DNA of 64,000 nucleotides from Dentipellis sp. KUC8613 (lineage: Eukaryota > Basidiomycota > Agaricomycetes > Russulales > Hericiaceae): contig NSJX01000001.1 of the NCBI GenBank assembly GCA_002286715.1, forward strand, positions 1,285,925 to 1,349,924. Reading direction: 5' to 3'. Shown piece by piece: positions 45,093 through 57,112 of this stretch. Positions within the stretch are counted from its first letter, which is position 1; each line of letters starts with the position of its first letter. Under the pieces are notes generated by a model. The model was not told the DNA's origin, did no database searches, and worked only from the letters and a program-made list of their open reading frames with translations. Both the position numbers and the translations under genes were made by a program.

Positions 45093-45344
45093 ATTGAGTG
45101 TATGTGTACGACGCGATGTATGGTAGAGAGATGTAGAAAATTCAAGTTGCGCGTACCGGGCCAGAGCTCGGGCCGGTCTGAAATGGGCGAGGAAATGACG
45201 TCATGAAGACGAGGAGGTTGTGGGACTCACGAGTCGTCGCGTTGACCTTCAAGGCGGTCTTCCGTCGGCACTCTCATTCTATCATAGGCCGTCCTCCTGC
45301 AATTTTATAGTTTCGCGGGTGTTGAATTTTCCACGAACTGCAAT

Positions 45345-47697
45345 ATGCGGCTGTCCACATTCCATCGTCTCCTCACAGCAGGAGCCCCACGTTTGCAGCA
45401 CCAAGCCTTCCTCCGGAGACCCTACGCCATGCCGCACAGACACGCCAGTACCGTGAGCATCCATAGTGTTCAATGTACGCAACCTTCGAATGAGAATCGT
45501 GATCGTTTCAGTTCGGTTTGAGAGACCCGACGCTGCTGAAGACGCAGGGATTCATCAACGGCCAATGGCTCGAAGCTAAGGATGGCGGTAGCATCATGGT
45601 GACAAGTGAGGACATAGAAACACCACAGCCTGTTATTCGGACTCTAATGCAGTCTACTCAGACCCTGCCACGGATGAGGAGTTGGCGACTATCCCGGAGA
45701 TGGGTATCTCGGAGACCAAGGATGCGATTGAAGCTGCTGGCAATGCTTTTCAGACATGGCGAAAGACGACTGCCAAGGTATTCGAGCTCTATCTAGTTCT
45801 CATCTATAAACCTAACGAGGTTCATCTAGCATCGTCATGATCTTCTGTTGAAGCTTTTCGCTCTTATGAACGAACATGCTGATGACCTTGCGCGCATAAT
45901 CGTACGCAGAGAACTTACCAATGTAATTCATGCTCTGATGGACCCCTCCAGACCCTGGAGAACGGCAAGCCGCTGAGGGAAGCGAAGGTAGCATTCCCGA
46001 TGCATCACCATACCAATATGGTTCCTAATACCTCTTGATACACAGGGTGAAAATGTGTACAGTGCTTCCTTCATCGAGGTAGGTTTCATTTCCCCGGCTC
46101 AGTCACAAGTACTGAATGCATATTTCTAGTGGTTCGGTATGTGATTGCATCCATGATATTTGCACCCTCAAACTCATCCTCCCTAGCCGAGGAGGCTTTG
46201 AGGACGTATGGAGGTAAATTTGCGGCGCAGACTAAATTTGCTAGAGCACTCACCATTTCGCAGAGCACATACCCGCCGCGAGTAACTCTATCCGCAACGT
46301 GGTCATCAAACAGCCCATCGGTGAGCTTCATCTAACTCCATCTCTGGACCCCATCCCCATCGCTGAACCGAAAAACAGGCGTCGTGTACGCATTCGTCCA
46401 CTTTCTTCCCAACTGTTTATTGACAATATCTGAAGTTCTATCCTGACACCATGGAACTTCCCGTCCGCCATGATTACCCGCAAGCTTGGGCCGGCTTTGG
46501 CGGCTGGTTGCACTGCTGTCATCAAACCCCCTCCTGAGACACCATTTTCTGCCCTCGCGTTGGTCGAGGTACGTCTCGCGTGACGGCTTCAGCAGCGCGA
46601 CGGCTGACGAAACGTTATCACCAGCTTGCGAGGCGTGCAGGGTTCCCAGACGGCGTTATCAACATCGTCACTACTCAAAAGAATGTCGCCGAAGTCGCCA
46701 AAGAGATGTGTGAGAACAAGATTGTCAAGAAGATTTCGTTCACTGGATCTACTCCGGTTGCGAAGCTCTTGTACGGATTGGCTACGACAACTATGAAAAA
46801 GTAAGTCGACCGATGTATGCTGTTTAACATCGTCCCTTACGTATCACAGGGTTTCCCTTGAGGCCGGGGGCAATGCACCTTTCATTGTGTTCGAGGATGC
46901 GGATATCGATAAAGCAGTTGAAGGTATGTGATCGCCTAGATGGTGTTGACTTTGATGATTGATGAAGTGCAGGCGCCATCGCATGCAAGTTCAGGCAGTC
47001 CGGCCAGACATGCGTCTGCGCTAACCGCATATATGTCCAATCGTCTGTGTACGCCGAGTTTGCTTCTCGTCTAGCGGATCGCGTTGCTGCATTCAAAGTC
47101 GGCAATGGTTTGAACGACGAGATGTGCGTAACTCATTGCCCTTCTTCCTTTGCTATTATAAACCAGGTTGTCTTCGCAGCACTCACGGCCCTCTCATTCA
47201 TGACCGTGCTGTTCAGAAGGTCGCAAGCCACGTCGAAGACGCCGTGTCCAAAGGCGCCCAGGTCCTTGTCGGTGGAAGCCGGGTAGAGGGCGCTGGACAA
47301 TTCTTCGCGCCGACAGTTCTGTCCGACGTTCCCGCTAATGCCCTCATCAACGACGAAGAGACTTTCGGGCCCGTCGCGGCGCTTGTCAAGTTCGAGACCG
47401 AGGAAGAAGTGATCAAGCTTGCGAACAACTCGGATGTTGGTCTCGCGGGATACTTCTTTTCGAAGGACGTGGGCAGGGTCTGGCGAGTGGCGGAAGCGCT
47501 CGAGGTCGGTATGGTGGGCACCAACACGGGTGTGATCTCCCAGGCGGTTGTTCCGTTCGGCGGTGTGAAGGAGAGTGGGCTTGGTAAGTTCCTCGTCATC
47601 ATAGCATAGACTATCTCTGATTTCGGTTCTAGGGCGTGAGGGAGGTCACGGCATTGAGGACTACCTGAACACCAAGCTCATTGCGTTTGGAATCTGA
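45345..47697 (+). CDS. UGA2: Succinate-semialdehyde dehydrogenase
   Basis: NAD(P)-dependent enzyme of the GABA shunt. 522 aa, 16 exons: 45345..45452, 45512..45605, 45653..45777, 45830..45901, 45952..45987, 46046..46078, 46130..46136, 46187..46213, 46264..46320, 46379..46385, 46436..46568, 46625..46800, 46850..46923, 46973..47123, 47180..47583, 47633..47697 (1569 nt). The N-terminal 36 residues are Arg/His/Leu-rich without acidic residues, typical of a mitochondrial presequence. ALDH motifs: [31 protein letters not shown], general base E296 ([10 protein letters not shown]), nucleophile C330 ([11 protein letters not shown]), and ETFGPVAAL. The E-to-C spacing of 34 matches the family. Exons 7 and 10 are only 7 nt each yet supply conserved residues (EWFAEEA, PIGVVSILTPW). 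Confidence 0.93.
46130..46385 (+). other. Two 7-nt microexons in SSADH
   Basis: 46130..46136 (TGGTTCG) and 46379..46385 (GCGTCGT), each flanked by GT-AG introns of 50-58 bp and separated by two ordinary exons. Both are required for the frame and for conserved ALDH residues. Confidence 0.85.
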
Positions 47698-47846
47698 GAT
47701 ACCAATCTGCTTCCAATGTCTTACCCATGTACTCTTCTTGCATAGTCGATGCTGTACTTTTCCGAACCCTCCAACCTACATTGCACGACAGAGCTAAGTA
47801 ACAAAAAGCAGTATCCCACATAGATCACAGGCAGTAGACAGATCCT

Positions 47847-49157
47847 CTAGAGCTTCGCTGAGAAAGCCGCCTTGCCCTCCTCAACGACGGGGTTGACCAA
47901 CGAGCCCACGCCACCACCGAGCCAGATTTGCACGGTGTCACCGTGCTTGAGGTACACGGGCGGCTTCCGAACGAAGCCGACGCCCTTCGGAGTTCCAGTC
48001 AGGATGAGGGTGCCGGGCTGGAGAGTGGTGCCTTGCGAAAGGAACGCGATGGTTTGCCGAACATTGAAGATTTGATCACTGAGGCACGACGTCTGAGCAC
48101 TTCGTAACGAATGGAGGTAAACATGCAGGAACATACGCGGTGTTCCCATCCTGCAGAGTTTGGCCGTTGAGAACGGTCTTCAAGGGGATGTTCTGAGGGT
48201 TGGCGATGGACGCGGCAGACACCAAGCATGGCCCGATTGGGTTGGTGTTGTCTACAAAATATTTAGCACACGAAAACAACGGAATGAGGGCCCGCATTGG
48301 ACATACCGAAGCTCTTTGAGAAACCCCACTGCGACACGTTCATCTGGTGGAAGCGGAACGAGATCTGACGCCATAGTGTCGTCGTTCAGCTACTGAAATA
48401 CACGTCAAGCAGCTCGAACGCCTCACATCATTTCCGCCGGTGTATGCGAGGACATAGTCGAGTGCGTCGGCCTCCGACACGTCCTTGGCGGGTTTGCCAA
48501 TGACGATGGTCAGTTCGACCTCGTAATCAGGCAGGTGCTTCGCAATGGGCTGCGCAACCTTGGGAATGGTGATTGGGGCGCCCGGGCCAATGATAGCTGT
48601 CGAGGGCTTGTAGAACAAAACGGGAGCCCTGTTGTCCAGCTTTAACAAAAATATTGAAGGATTCGTGATGAAAGACGCACGCAGGCTTCTGCAGCTTCGC
48701 CTCAGCCTTGAATTCAACCCTGGTTTAGGCAATAACTTCAAGGGTAAATTACAGAGCAAACTCACAGCGTGGTCAGCGTAGTTCAACCCCAAGCATCGAA
48801 CCAGAGGGATCTGGTCTCTGGATAGCGGTGCAAGCAGCTCCTTGACAGTCAACACGTTCTTCGACACCTGAGACGCAGGGTCAAAAGCAGAGCCGAGGAT
48901 CTCATAGGCTTTGATAGGCTTGCGTTGCTGGAAAGCCAATCCAACTGGGGACCCATGTCAAGTCAGTGGGGTGCAAGTTGGATGAGCTGACAACGCACTA
49001 TCCAACGACGCGTCCACAGGCTCGCCGATGTGAACGAGGGAGGTTTCTGCCGCAACGAAGCGGATGAGTCTGGTCCATTGCTAGAAGCACATGCAGCTCA
49101 GCAAACATTCCACATATGAAATGAAGGCCTAGAACTGACGGTGCGGATTGGAGACAT
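47847..49157 (-). CDS. Fumarylacetoacetate-hydrolase-family protein (FAHD1-like), one-base frame break
   Basis: Exons (minus): 49157..49140, 49080..48999, 48944..48766, 48719..48681, 48628..48427, 48364..48307, 48251..48137, 48078..47847. They total 925 nt, one more than a multiple of three. The protein otherwise reads as a complete 307-aa FAH-family enzyme: CLGLNYADHA, VEFKAEAKLQKP, VLFYKPSTAIIGPG, metal ligands in DYEVELTIVIGKP, TGGND, SKSFDNTNPIGPC, GTLILTGTPKGVGF. FAHD1-type members act on acylpyruvates or oxaloacetate; the substrate here is not settled. The break is at intron 48720..48765. DHA ends at GCT|GTGAGT, but the next conserved codon starts one base after the acceptor, so one T (or a TG donor) is in excess. 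It could be a sequencing error, a non-canonical donor or a real mutation. Confidence 0.85.
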
Positions 49158-49459
49158 TCTGGCTGTACGATATCTGGGAAGACAAGCAGAGAGTGATGTT
49201 AGCAGAGGACTTATGACCGTGGGGGCGTGGACAGGGCGGGGAGCCGGCGGGATCACTCGGCAGACGCGTCGCGTGTGAGCCTGGCACGCACACGTGACCC
49301 TACGCGTGTCGTGGGGCAAAACAGGGGCACAACATATGCGCCCACAAGAACAAACGAGGCCCGCAGTGCCCTTGTCCCTCTGTCAACCGTTGTTCAACTC
49401 TTCCTGCCACCACCATCACTCCCCTTGCCCACTCTCGCTCTGCGCATACTTTCGAAGGA
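49158..49459. promoter_or_regulatory. Divergent promoter (FAH-family gene / cdc14) with MluI boxes
   Basis: 302 bp. ACGCGT at 49264 and 49302 and CACGTG at 49291 lie within 44 bp, 150-196 bp before the cdc14 ATG. The same pair of motifs is upstream of SPO12. Confidence 0.45.
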
Positions 49460-51042
49460 ATGGCTGACGCGTCTGCCATGCCAGATGTTCTGCAGGACAT
49501 TCTCGACAGTGTGAGTTGTTGTCTCGTGCTCGATGTGGCACAGCGTTGATCCCTAGCAGCTTGTCTCTGCCAGGTCATCTGCCTCTGTGAGGACACAAGC
49601 CCTCATCGAATTGGAGAAACTTGTTGCTCGCACCTTCACGGACACCGATGATACAGAATCGCTCAGCATATTTCGCTCTCTGCAGGATACATTCGAATGC
49701 AATGGTACGTGGCACGCCTGGTTACCCCAACTCGTCGCTTACCTTGGTGGTAGTGCCCTCTCGAATTCTCTCATGGATATCCGTGGCTGTCATACGCTTA
49801 GAGGCTTTAGTGAGCCGAGGGTTGTCCGAAGGTACGTATACGCGTCAACTAGAATACAATTGGCTGCATTCCAACCATGCACCCAGGCGACAGACAATCG
49901 GAGGCAATGACATTGTCATCCCAGTTGGCTCGAGCTCTGTCCGTAGTGCAAGGCATAGCATTGAGCCATAACCCAAGCAAGATCTTTTTAGCGCGCAAGT
50001 ATCCGCTAGAGGTACACATATTGCCTATATCGGCGAGCAGAAGCTTATCAGATGTCTAGGTTCTAATCGACCTCCTCTTGGTCTCTCGCCATTTGACTTT
50101 TGGCTCAGACGAAGCAAACACAGCGGGAACTTCTACCCCATCCAATGCCGGCACGAAACCCCCCGCCGCAAAGCAGGATTCCTCTACGGTTCCTCTCACC
50201 TCGGCGGCACTGGATACACTGCTATGCATCTTGGTGGACTCCTCCCCCGCACTTCGAATCTTTGAGACCCTCAATGGTGTCCACATCGTGGTCAAAATCC
50301 TGAAAAGGGCCAATACCCCCCGAGATGTCAGGTTTGTGTGCGTATTTCTTCTAGCGAGCGGTCATTGAACATCTTTGATAGGATGAAATGCCTTGAATTC
50401 CTCTACTTCTACCTCATGGACGAGTCCCCGTCATCTACCCGCGTGTCAGAAGTGCAGTCCCTGGTGCCTCCGCTATCACCGTCGCCCTTTATGAAGGATA
50501 TCCCGACTCGGGATCGCTTACGTGGCCAGACACTTCGAGATGCATCATCTAGTTCTGATGATTCATACTCGTCGAACTCGTCTCGGTCGACGTCTTCCAC
50601 GCTCACAACTGCTACCTCCGTCTCCTCAGATAGCTTCAATCCCAAGACCCCACCGCAGTCACCGACCCAGTCTGCGCCACGCCCAAGTGCGAAGCCTCGC
50701 CATCTCTTGCTTCGTAAGGAGGTGGATTTTGTCCCCGTCACTCCGAAGAAGGCGCAGGTGGCGAAGCTGGGTCTCGGACATTCACGCTTGAGCAGCATGA
50801 GCACACCTCACCGCAAGGCGAAGAACTCTTCGGACCAAGATGCGGAGAATGAGCTATTCAGGACTGCAGCGGAGGACGGGAGTCTGAGCTTCGGTTGGAA
50901 GGAGGATATTGGCCCGGAGAAGGACCGAGCCCACCGTCTACGGACAACAGCGGAGAAGAAAGAAATCCTGAGCAAGATGATGGGTAACGTCGACGCGTTG
51001 GTCGAGGGTGTACAAAAAGCCGGCGTTTGGGGTTTGGGCTGA
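49460..51042 (+). CDS. cdc14: SIN component Cdc14 (S. pombe type, not the phosphatase)
   Basis: Partner of the Sid1 kinase in the septation initiation network at the spindle pole body. 444 aa, six exons: 49460..49510, 49557..49704, 49754..49831, 49887..50011, 50060..50331, 50382..51042 (1335 nt; exon 2 may start at 49560 instead, a NAGNAG acceptor). The first 220 residues are helical: LIELEKLVART, WISVAVIRLEALVSRGLSEGDRQ, VQGIALSHNPSKIFLARKYPLEVLIDLL, and MKCLEFLYFYLMDE. These match the Cdc14 SIN family. The C-terminal 200 residues are Ser/Thr/Pro-rich with many SP/TP sites, a KEVDFVPVTPKKAQVAKLG patch and a final helix KKEILSKMMGNVDALVEGV. Phosphoregulation is inferred. Confidence 0.9.
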
Positions 51043-51390
51043 TACCTCCGTGCGACTCCACGCGTTGCTTTTGGCCTGTTGTAGCACGAACTGTTACGTA
51101 GGAATCACATTCTGTGCTGATCTTTGGACCGTTTATAATGCCTGACTCGTCTTGTGATACCACGGTGTCCCTGTAAATCACGGTTCTGGACTGCAATTCA
51201 AAGCATGTTTGACACGCTCCAACAAGGGTTTATCATCGTGCGTCAGACCTGAAGCGAAACCCATCACGCTAAGTCTAGTATTTCCGAATGGTATGCATAT
51301 ATCAGCAGTGTAAAGCAAGCAATAAATGTAGAGCACAAATTAGTAACGATGGGTTACAAAAAAACAGGTAGCGACAACAGAAGGCGAGGC
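51043..51390. other. Convergent 3' flanks of cdc14 and cytochrome b5
   Basis: 348 bp between two converging stop codons; AT-rich near 51290-51365. Nothing else recognised. Confidence 0.5.
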
Positions 51391-52051
51391 TCACGCGCCG
51401 TAGAATCGCCATGCAAAGTAAGCACCGAGAAGGGCGAGAGGCACGAAGTACATGACACTAAAAGCCGCGATAAGCACTGGGGTAGCGCTAAACTAAAATG
51501 TGTCACGTACTTGGAGCCCTGCTGAACAGCGTTGTCGACAGCAGATGAGGATGTGTTGAAGACCTTGCTCGTCTTCAGCTCCTGGATAAAGACGTGGCAC
51601 TGTCAGACGACACAGGAGAAAGGACTGCAGGCGATACGTACGCTGTCCTTCTCGAATTCGCCAACCAGCATGCCAGGGAGGAGTTCCCGAGCCTCATCGG
51701 AGTGTCCGACATCCTCAAACGCCTCTGTCGCATCCTTGCCTAAAAACGGGCCATGTCAGAGTGAAGGCGCGCACATGAATGTATTGACGCGTACCAGCCT
51801 CCGACAGGATAACCTCGTCACCACCGGGATGCTAGAACAGTGTTAGACATTCGTGATAAGAAAAAGGAAGGTAGTAGCTATACTTCGTCGAGGAATTTCG
51901 TGACGTCGTAGACTGTATGGGTGGTCAGACAAAATGGCGCGCTGGGATTGGTCCAGCCAAGCATCATACCTTTCCCGTGAATGAGTGCCCAGAGGTTATC
52001 TTTCTTGTTGTGCTCGAGGAGCTGGGCGTAGGTGATAGTCTTCTCGGACAT
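51391..52051 (-). CDS. CYB5: Cytochrome b5, tail-anchored
   Basis: ER electron carrier for desaturases, sterol enzymes and P450s. 127 aa, six exons (minus): 52051..51970, 51912..51884, 51831..51795, 51739..51642, 51581..51511, 51457..51391 (384 nt). Heme ligands are H38 (HPGGDEVIL) and H62 ([10 protein letters not shown]), the standard spacing. [10 protein letters not shown] and [10 protein letters not shown] complete the fold. The C-terminus holds one membrane segment (about 106-123, [16 protein letters not shown]) with a short tail, as in tail-anchored ER forms. The length is typical. Confidence 0.95.
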
Positions 52052-52783
52052 GGCGACAAGGATAGGGAAAGCAAAAAGGGGGAAGGAGAGTGAGGACTGC
52101 GAGACTGCGAGGACGTCTTGAAGCGCGGTTGCGGTCGCGAATAGTAACGTGTTTATATCGCTCAACGCTTGCTTTCCCACGGAATTGAAGATGGGCCCTT
52201 TCCCACGTCCGTCCTCCGGTCTTCACGTACATTTCTTCGCGTCTAGCCACAGACGCGAGTCCATAAATTTATTACCCCGTCGCTTCCAAGTTCCAGGGCA
52301 TGGTACGATTTCGTTATGCCCCGACTTCGCAGCTCCTCACGCGATCCGACCGCTTTTTCGACCAAAAACATCTATTGCACAAGACAGCGAAAACAGCAGT
52401 AATGTATGACACGGTTTAGTACTCGAAAAGCCAATGCTCCAGGCGGGTCAAGTGTGGACCATGCATGTTCCTCTTCCACGTCACGAGTAAGGTGACGAAG
52501 GCATCTGTAACCATGTCCCTAGGCAAACGCGCGTGGTGATAATAATGAAGCAAACTCCGAGAGAGAAGAGGAGAAAAACCGAGCTGTATTCGAAGGAACG
52601 CACCAGAGAACGGGAACGAGAAAGAGAAAGAAAACAAGAACGCCCATATATAGTCGCTCGTGGTGATTTCGGTCTCCGCCTGAATGCGTGCGGCACCGGA
52701 CCGCGCGCATCGAGCCCGTCATCCTCTGCGCTCCTCTGCCTCCGCGTCAATCCTTCAGTCCCTCCTTTCTTTCGTACTCTGCA
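52052..52783. other. Divergent spacer between cytochrome b5 and nucleoporin gene
   Basis: 732 bp. It holds a purine-rich simple-sequence tract at 52596..52641 and pyrimidine-rich DNA just before 52784. No gene recognised. Confidence 0.5.
52596..52641 (+). repeat. Purine-rich simple-sequence tract
   Basis: Degenerate (GARA)n run with units GAACG, GAAA and GAGAAA, 46 bp nearly free of pyrimidines, about 150-190 bp before the nucleoporin ATG. Confidence 0.6.
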
Positions 52784-55700
52784 ATGGCCGCCGACTTCGA
52801 CTCTTCGGATATCCTGGGCAGTGCTACTCCCGTTGGGAAGGGTAGGGCGGCCAAAACTACTACTTTTTCTTACTTCTTCAAGATGTGCATAATTGGCGCC
52901 GCCACACTTTTGTGCCTCCTGCTACTTCAGCATGGTCGTGTTGCGTTTCTGCGCTGGAAGGAACGCCATTACAAACTGTAAGCATGATTTTGAGCTACCT
53001 GACGCAACCTGTTTGGACTTTCTTTCCTAGGTCTATGCGCAGAAAGCACGGCATACCTGATCACGACCAGCGCCCCTTCAACGTAGCTTATGCCGCAGCG
53101 CGGCGGGCCAAAGAAGACTCGCGACGAAGGCAGGGCAATCCGACTGATAACGCATCGAGCAGGGCTGCCTCCCCGCAGCCTAGCAGCAAGATCCCTCAGC
53201 CAACCGGTATGTCTATTGTCTATCCGCACCGAGTTAAAAGGGCCCTAATATCAAAGCCCTTGGCACAATAGACATCAATGCTTCGCAACGGCTATTCACG
53301 TCACCCACCAACGCCGAAACTCTACGCAATCGGCATGTCGGTTCTGCAGATGCGAACAGGGTCAACGGAGACCGCCTTCAGACGTGAGTTACCTCCCCGC
53401 TTCGTCGTATAACGGGTGCTCATCGCGGGTCTAGCCATACTATACATGTCTCCCCCTCGGATACTCCGGCAGCTAGTCAACCCTTGTCCTTGCAAACTCG
53501 TTCGTTGGCTCATCAGCGGCCGTATATTTCCCCCATGAGGGAGACAAGAAAGAACATACCAATACCCGAAACGTATACCGATGCACCACCAGCAGACAGA
53601 TCTTCGTCTCACAACTCCAAGTTCGTTGACAATTTTCTTGTTCTAGTCTTGGTTCTCATGACTTTGCAGGGAACAAGATGATACCACCACGCAAGATGAT
53701 CTTCTCGAGAGCCGTGATTCGTCCACTGGGAAACCATCTCCGCGATTCAAGCGTGTAGCTGAATCTGCAGACGACGGTGACCTGGAGTCCAACGAAGGCC
53801 GACCTGACGAGAAACGACGTCGTAAGGTTTCCGCCTCGCATCCTATGGAAGTTGACGATGATACTTCCGACGACAATATGGAGTTGGACGAAATCTCGGA
53901 CATGAAGGTATTGGGCAGAGGCAAGAAACGCGACAGGGCAGAGGCTGGGTCTACCTTCGGAGGCGATGACGAACTGTTTATGGACGAACAGGACGGCGAA
54001 AGGGCTCACCGCCATCGTAGACGACGTCACAGGAAGTCTTCGCTTTTGATTCGCGGTCAGAAGCGCGGCCGCGAAACTGATTCTGTGGAAAGTGATGAAA
54101 GCGACGATCATCGCAAGAGCAGGCGGAGAACTACTCCTCAGCCTAGAGATAGTGTCACGAGCGCAGAAAGTGACATCTCTATGGACGACACTCTATTGTC
54201 CAAGGATCCCCTTTGCAAAGGACGTCGCGTCGGGGAAGAGTGGGAGTCTCATGGCGTGCAGTTCAAGGTTGGTCCTAATGGGGAGAGGCTTCGCAAGGTC
54301 CTTGTCAAGGAAGATCGACGAAAGTTCAATATGGTGAGCACAATGCTTGCTTTGGGTGGTATGTATATTGATGTTCGTATAGCCAGTAGATTCTTCGCAT
54401 CCGGATCGCGCCGTCAACGTGACCGTCATTGTTGAAAGGTGGTACACCGAGGAAGCATACTTGAACGCTAAGGAACATCGTGAATTGGCTTGGCAGGATG
54501 AAGCGAAATCTTCTGTGGAGCCGCAGACACCTGGCGACGTGAGTGTGAGCGACTCGCTTCATTTGCCGTTATTATTCCGAGGCTCATTCACTTGGCAGGA
54601 TTCGTTTTACAGGGACGGGAATGGCAAAGACTTGCTTTGGATGTCCGATTCATCGCGTGGCAGTCCTGTGGGTAAACGCGGGTTGCCCGTACAATCTGTT
54701 GCGACAAACTTAGGTCTTCGCATATCATCTCTTGTGCCGAGCCAGCAACCTTCACCTCGCCGACGCGTCTCGTCGCTCTACAACAGCACCGTCATGCCGC
54801 CCCCTGAAGGCAGTCCCAAGCTGCGGTCCTCTAAGTCATATTCGCGCTGGGAAAAGCAAGAGATGGAAGCAGAGGCGATGGACCGAATCAGGCGTAAGAT
54901 CGAGGAGGAAAAGGCAAAGAAGGCGGCTAAGGAGGCTGAAGTTGCTTTGCAAAACGCTCCCAAAGCCAAGCCACCCGCATTTGTGCCGTCCCCCTTGAGC
55001 ACCTCGAAGCCAGTAGATGCTCCTTCGCAGAAAGAAGGGTTGCCGCTGCCTGCCGCTTCTGCGCAGACAAGTGCGCCGACTGCTGAGTCTCAGGGCAAGG
55101 CTGCCGCACTGTCGGGACCTTCCCCGTTCTCCTTCGGAGCGCCTGCAGCATCTTCGTCCCAAGCCCCCACCAGCATTACTGCGGCCGACAAGTCCAAGGC
55201 ACCGTCAGGTCTTGCAAGCGGTACTGGAAATGCATCCCCCTTCTCTTTCGCACCTCCTGCTCCCTCGACTGTGCCACCGCCTTCAAGTCAACCTAAACCC
55301 AGCGGTCCCACATCCTCTGGATCTGGCATCCCCAATTTCTTTGGTGCCAAGGGTGCAGCCACCAGCTCAACGCCGAGTACAGCACCCGTCACCAATGCTC
55401 CTCCGCCTGCAACATTGACCCCCGAGGTCAAAACACCATTCTCGTTTGGGGGTTCCAAGGAGACTGGTCCGTCTATGGGATTCGGCCAGCAAAAGTCCGA
55501 TCAACCCAGCGGCCCGTCGCTCCTGAACAGACTGTCCCAACCTTCTCAGTTCCCATCCTCTAGTTCGGCCGCCGACGCCACCAAGGGCACCGCATCTCCA
55601 TTTGGGAAGCCTGCAGAAACCAGCGCACTCGGTACACAGGCGCACCCCACGCCTTCCACAGGGAGCGATGCTTCTTCGAAGCCGAAATTCAACTTCGGAT

Positions 55701-56713
55701 TCACGGGGAAGTCTGACAGTGCACCTGTTACGACGGCCGGAGCAGCGCCCTCCGGCAATGTATCATCATCATTCTCTTTCGGCCCTGCGAAAGACAAGCC
55801 CACTCCTGCGGAGTCCGCGAAGCCCGCTGCTGCACCTTCGCCTTTCGGAACTCCCGCAGCAAAGTCATCTTTCGGAGGTTTCGGCTCAGGAGATAACTCC
55901 AGCCCCTTCGCACCAAAGCCCTCGACGCCCGCAACAACCTCGACAGGTGGTAGTGTCTTTGGATCGACTCCAGCAGCTTCCAATACTACAGAAGCACCAA
56001 AGCCAGTCTTTTCATTCAAGCCCACTGGATCCTCTGCAGGAAAGCAGCCGGAATCTTCATTCACGACGAGCAATCCTGCAGGCGCGAACACGTTGGGAGA
56101 TAAACCGAAGTCCGCCTTTTTCGCTCCTTCTGCGGGTGGCTCGATGTTCGGAAAACCTCCTGCAGAGAATGCTGCCCCTGCTCAACCACCTGCAGCGTCT
56201 CCATTCTCATTTGGTGGTTCCAATCCGGCGCCACCATCTTCAAGCACGACGAAGCCCGTGTTTTCCTTCGGCAATAACAGCGGAAGCTCCTCCACCAATG
56301 ATACGAACAAACCTGCATCCCCCTTCGGCGGAAATGCAGGGACGAATACACAACCGGCGAAAGGCGGCTTTGGCTTCCCTTCAACCAGCAACGATGCGAA
56401 CAAACCTGCGTCTCCATTTGGCAGCGCTGCAGCTGGCGCAGGAACAAGCTCAGAACCAGCACAAGGTGGTTTCGGCTTCAGCTTCGGGTCGACCACGAAT
56501 AACGCATCCACTCCTGCACCATCGGTGTTTGGAGGTGCACCATCCAATGCTGGGACAAATTCTGCAACTGAGCCGGCGAAGAATACTTCCGTGTTCGGGT
56601 CGCAGAGTGCTACCCCGAGTGCTTTCGGCTTCGGGAAACCGGCCTCGAATGCGGGATCATTCACGTTCGGTTCGTCGAATGCAGGACAACAATCGTCGAA
56701 TAAGCCTTCATGA
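52784..56713 (+). CDS. Membrane-anchored FG-repeat nucleoporin
   Basis: 1200 aa, seven exons: 52784..52977, 53031..53206, 53272..53383, 53435..53620, 53670..54333, 54383..54538, 54599..56713 (3603 nt). One membrane segment near the N-terminus (about 34-50, CIIGAATLLCLLLLQ) is followed by basic residues. A long polar region carries several KR-rich nuclear-localisation-like stretches (KKRDRAE, HRRRRHRK). A conserved-looking block follows (GVQFKVGPNGERLRKVLVKED, VNVTVIVERWYTEE). A helix rich in Glu/Lys comes next, then about 550 residues with many FSFG, FGKP, FGGF and FGF repeats in Ser/Pro/Ala spacers. This architecture parallels vertebrate POM121 (N-terminal anchor, C-terminal FG). Orthology is not claimed. 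The 60-bp intron 54539..54598 can be retained in frame. Confidence 0.85.
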
Positions 56714-57112
56714 AGGCCATCATGATATTGTTTTAGCTGCCTCAATGACACGTACCATTACTGTACTATGACCATGTACTTACTGTGATCCACATCACTG
56801 CCGTTCGACGTCTCTCGAGCCCATGCGATAATTTACTGTCTGTGCATCCGAATTCGAGCACACGTGATTGTGCTGTGTTGTTGGCTCGTGTCGTGACGTT
56901 GTCTCAGACGAGCTTGACTAGCAACTTAGTCTTCGAACAGACTCGTGGTTTGCGTCCATGCTGTTCCCGCCCTGGCTGACCACGTCTGAGCCGTGATATG
57001 CTGCCCTTGTAATCCCCTCTTTCCCTCTTGCCGGCCTCACGCGCGACTGTAACACCTCATCTGTATTCCGCTGGCACCGAACGTGTAACAAACAACCTCT
57101 ACATAGCCCACT
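56714..57112. other. Spacer between nucleoporin and coiled-coil gene
   Basis: 399 bp. 3' flank then promoter; one CACGTG at 56861. No gene recognised. Confidence 0.5.

Noticed and set aside
55602..56771. 389-codon plus-strand open frame within the nucleoporin FG region
   Set aside because: Out-of-frame reading of the low-complexity FG repeats, rich in Arg/His/Ser. The FG frame is clearly the coding one.
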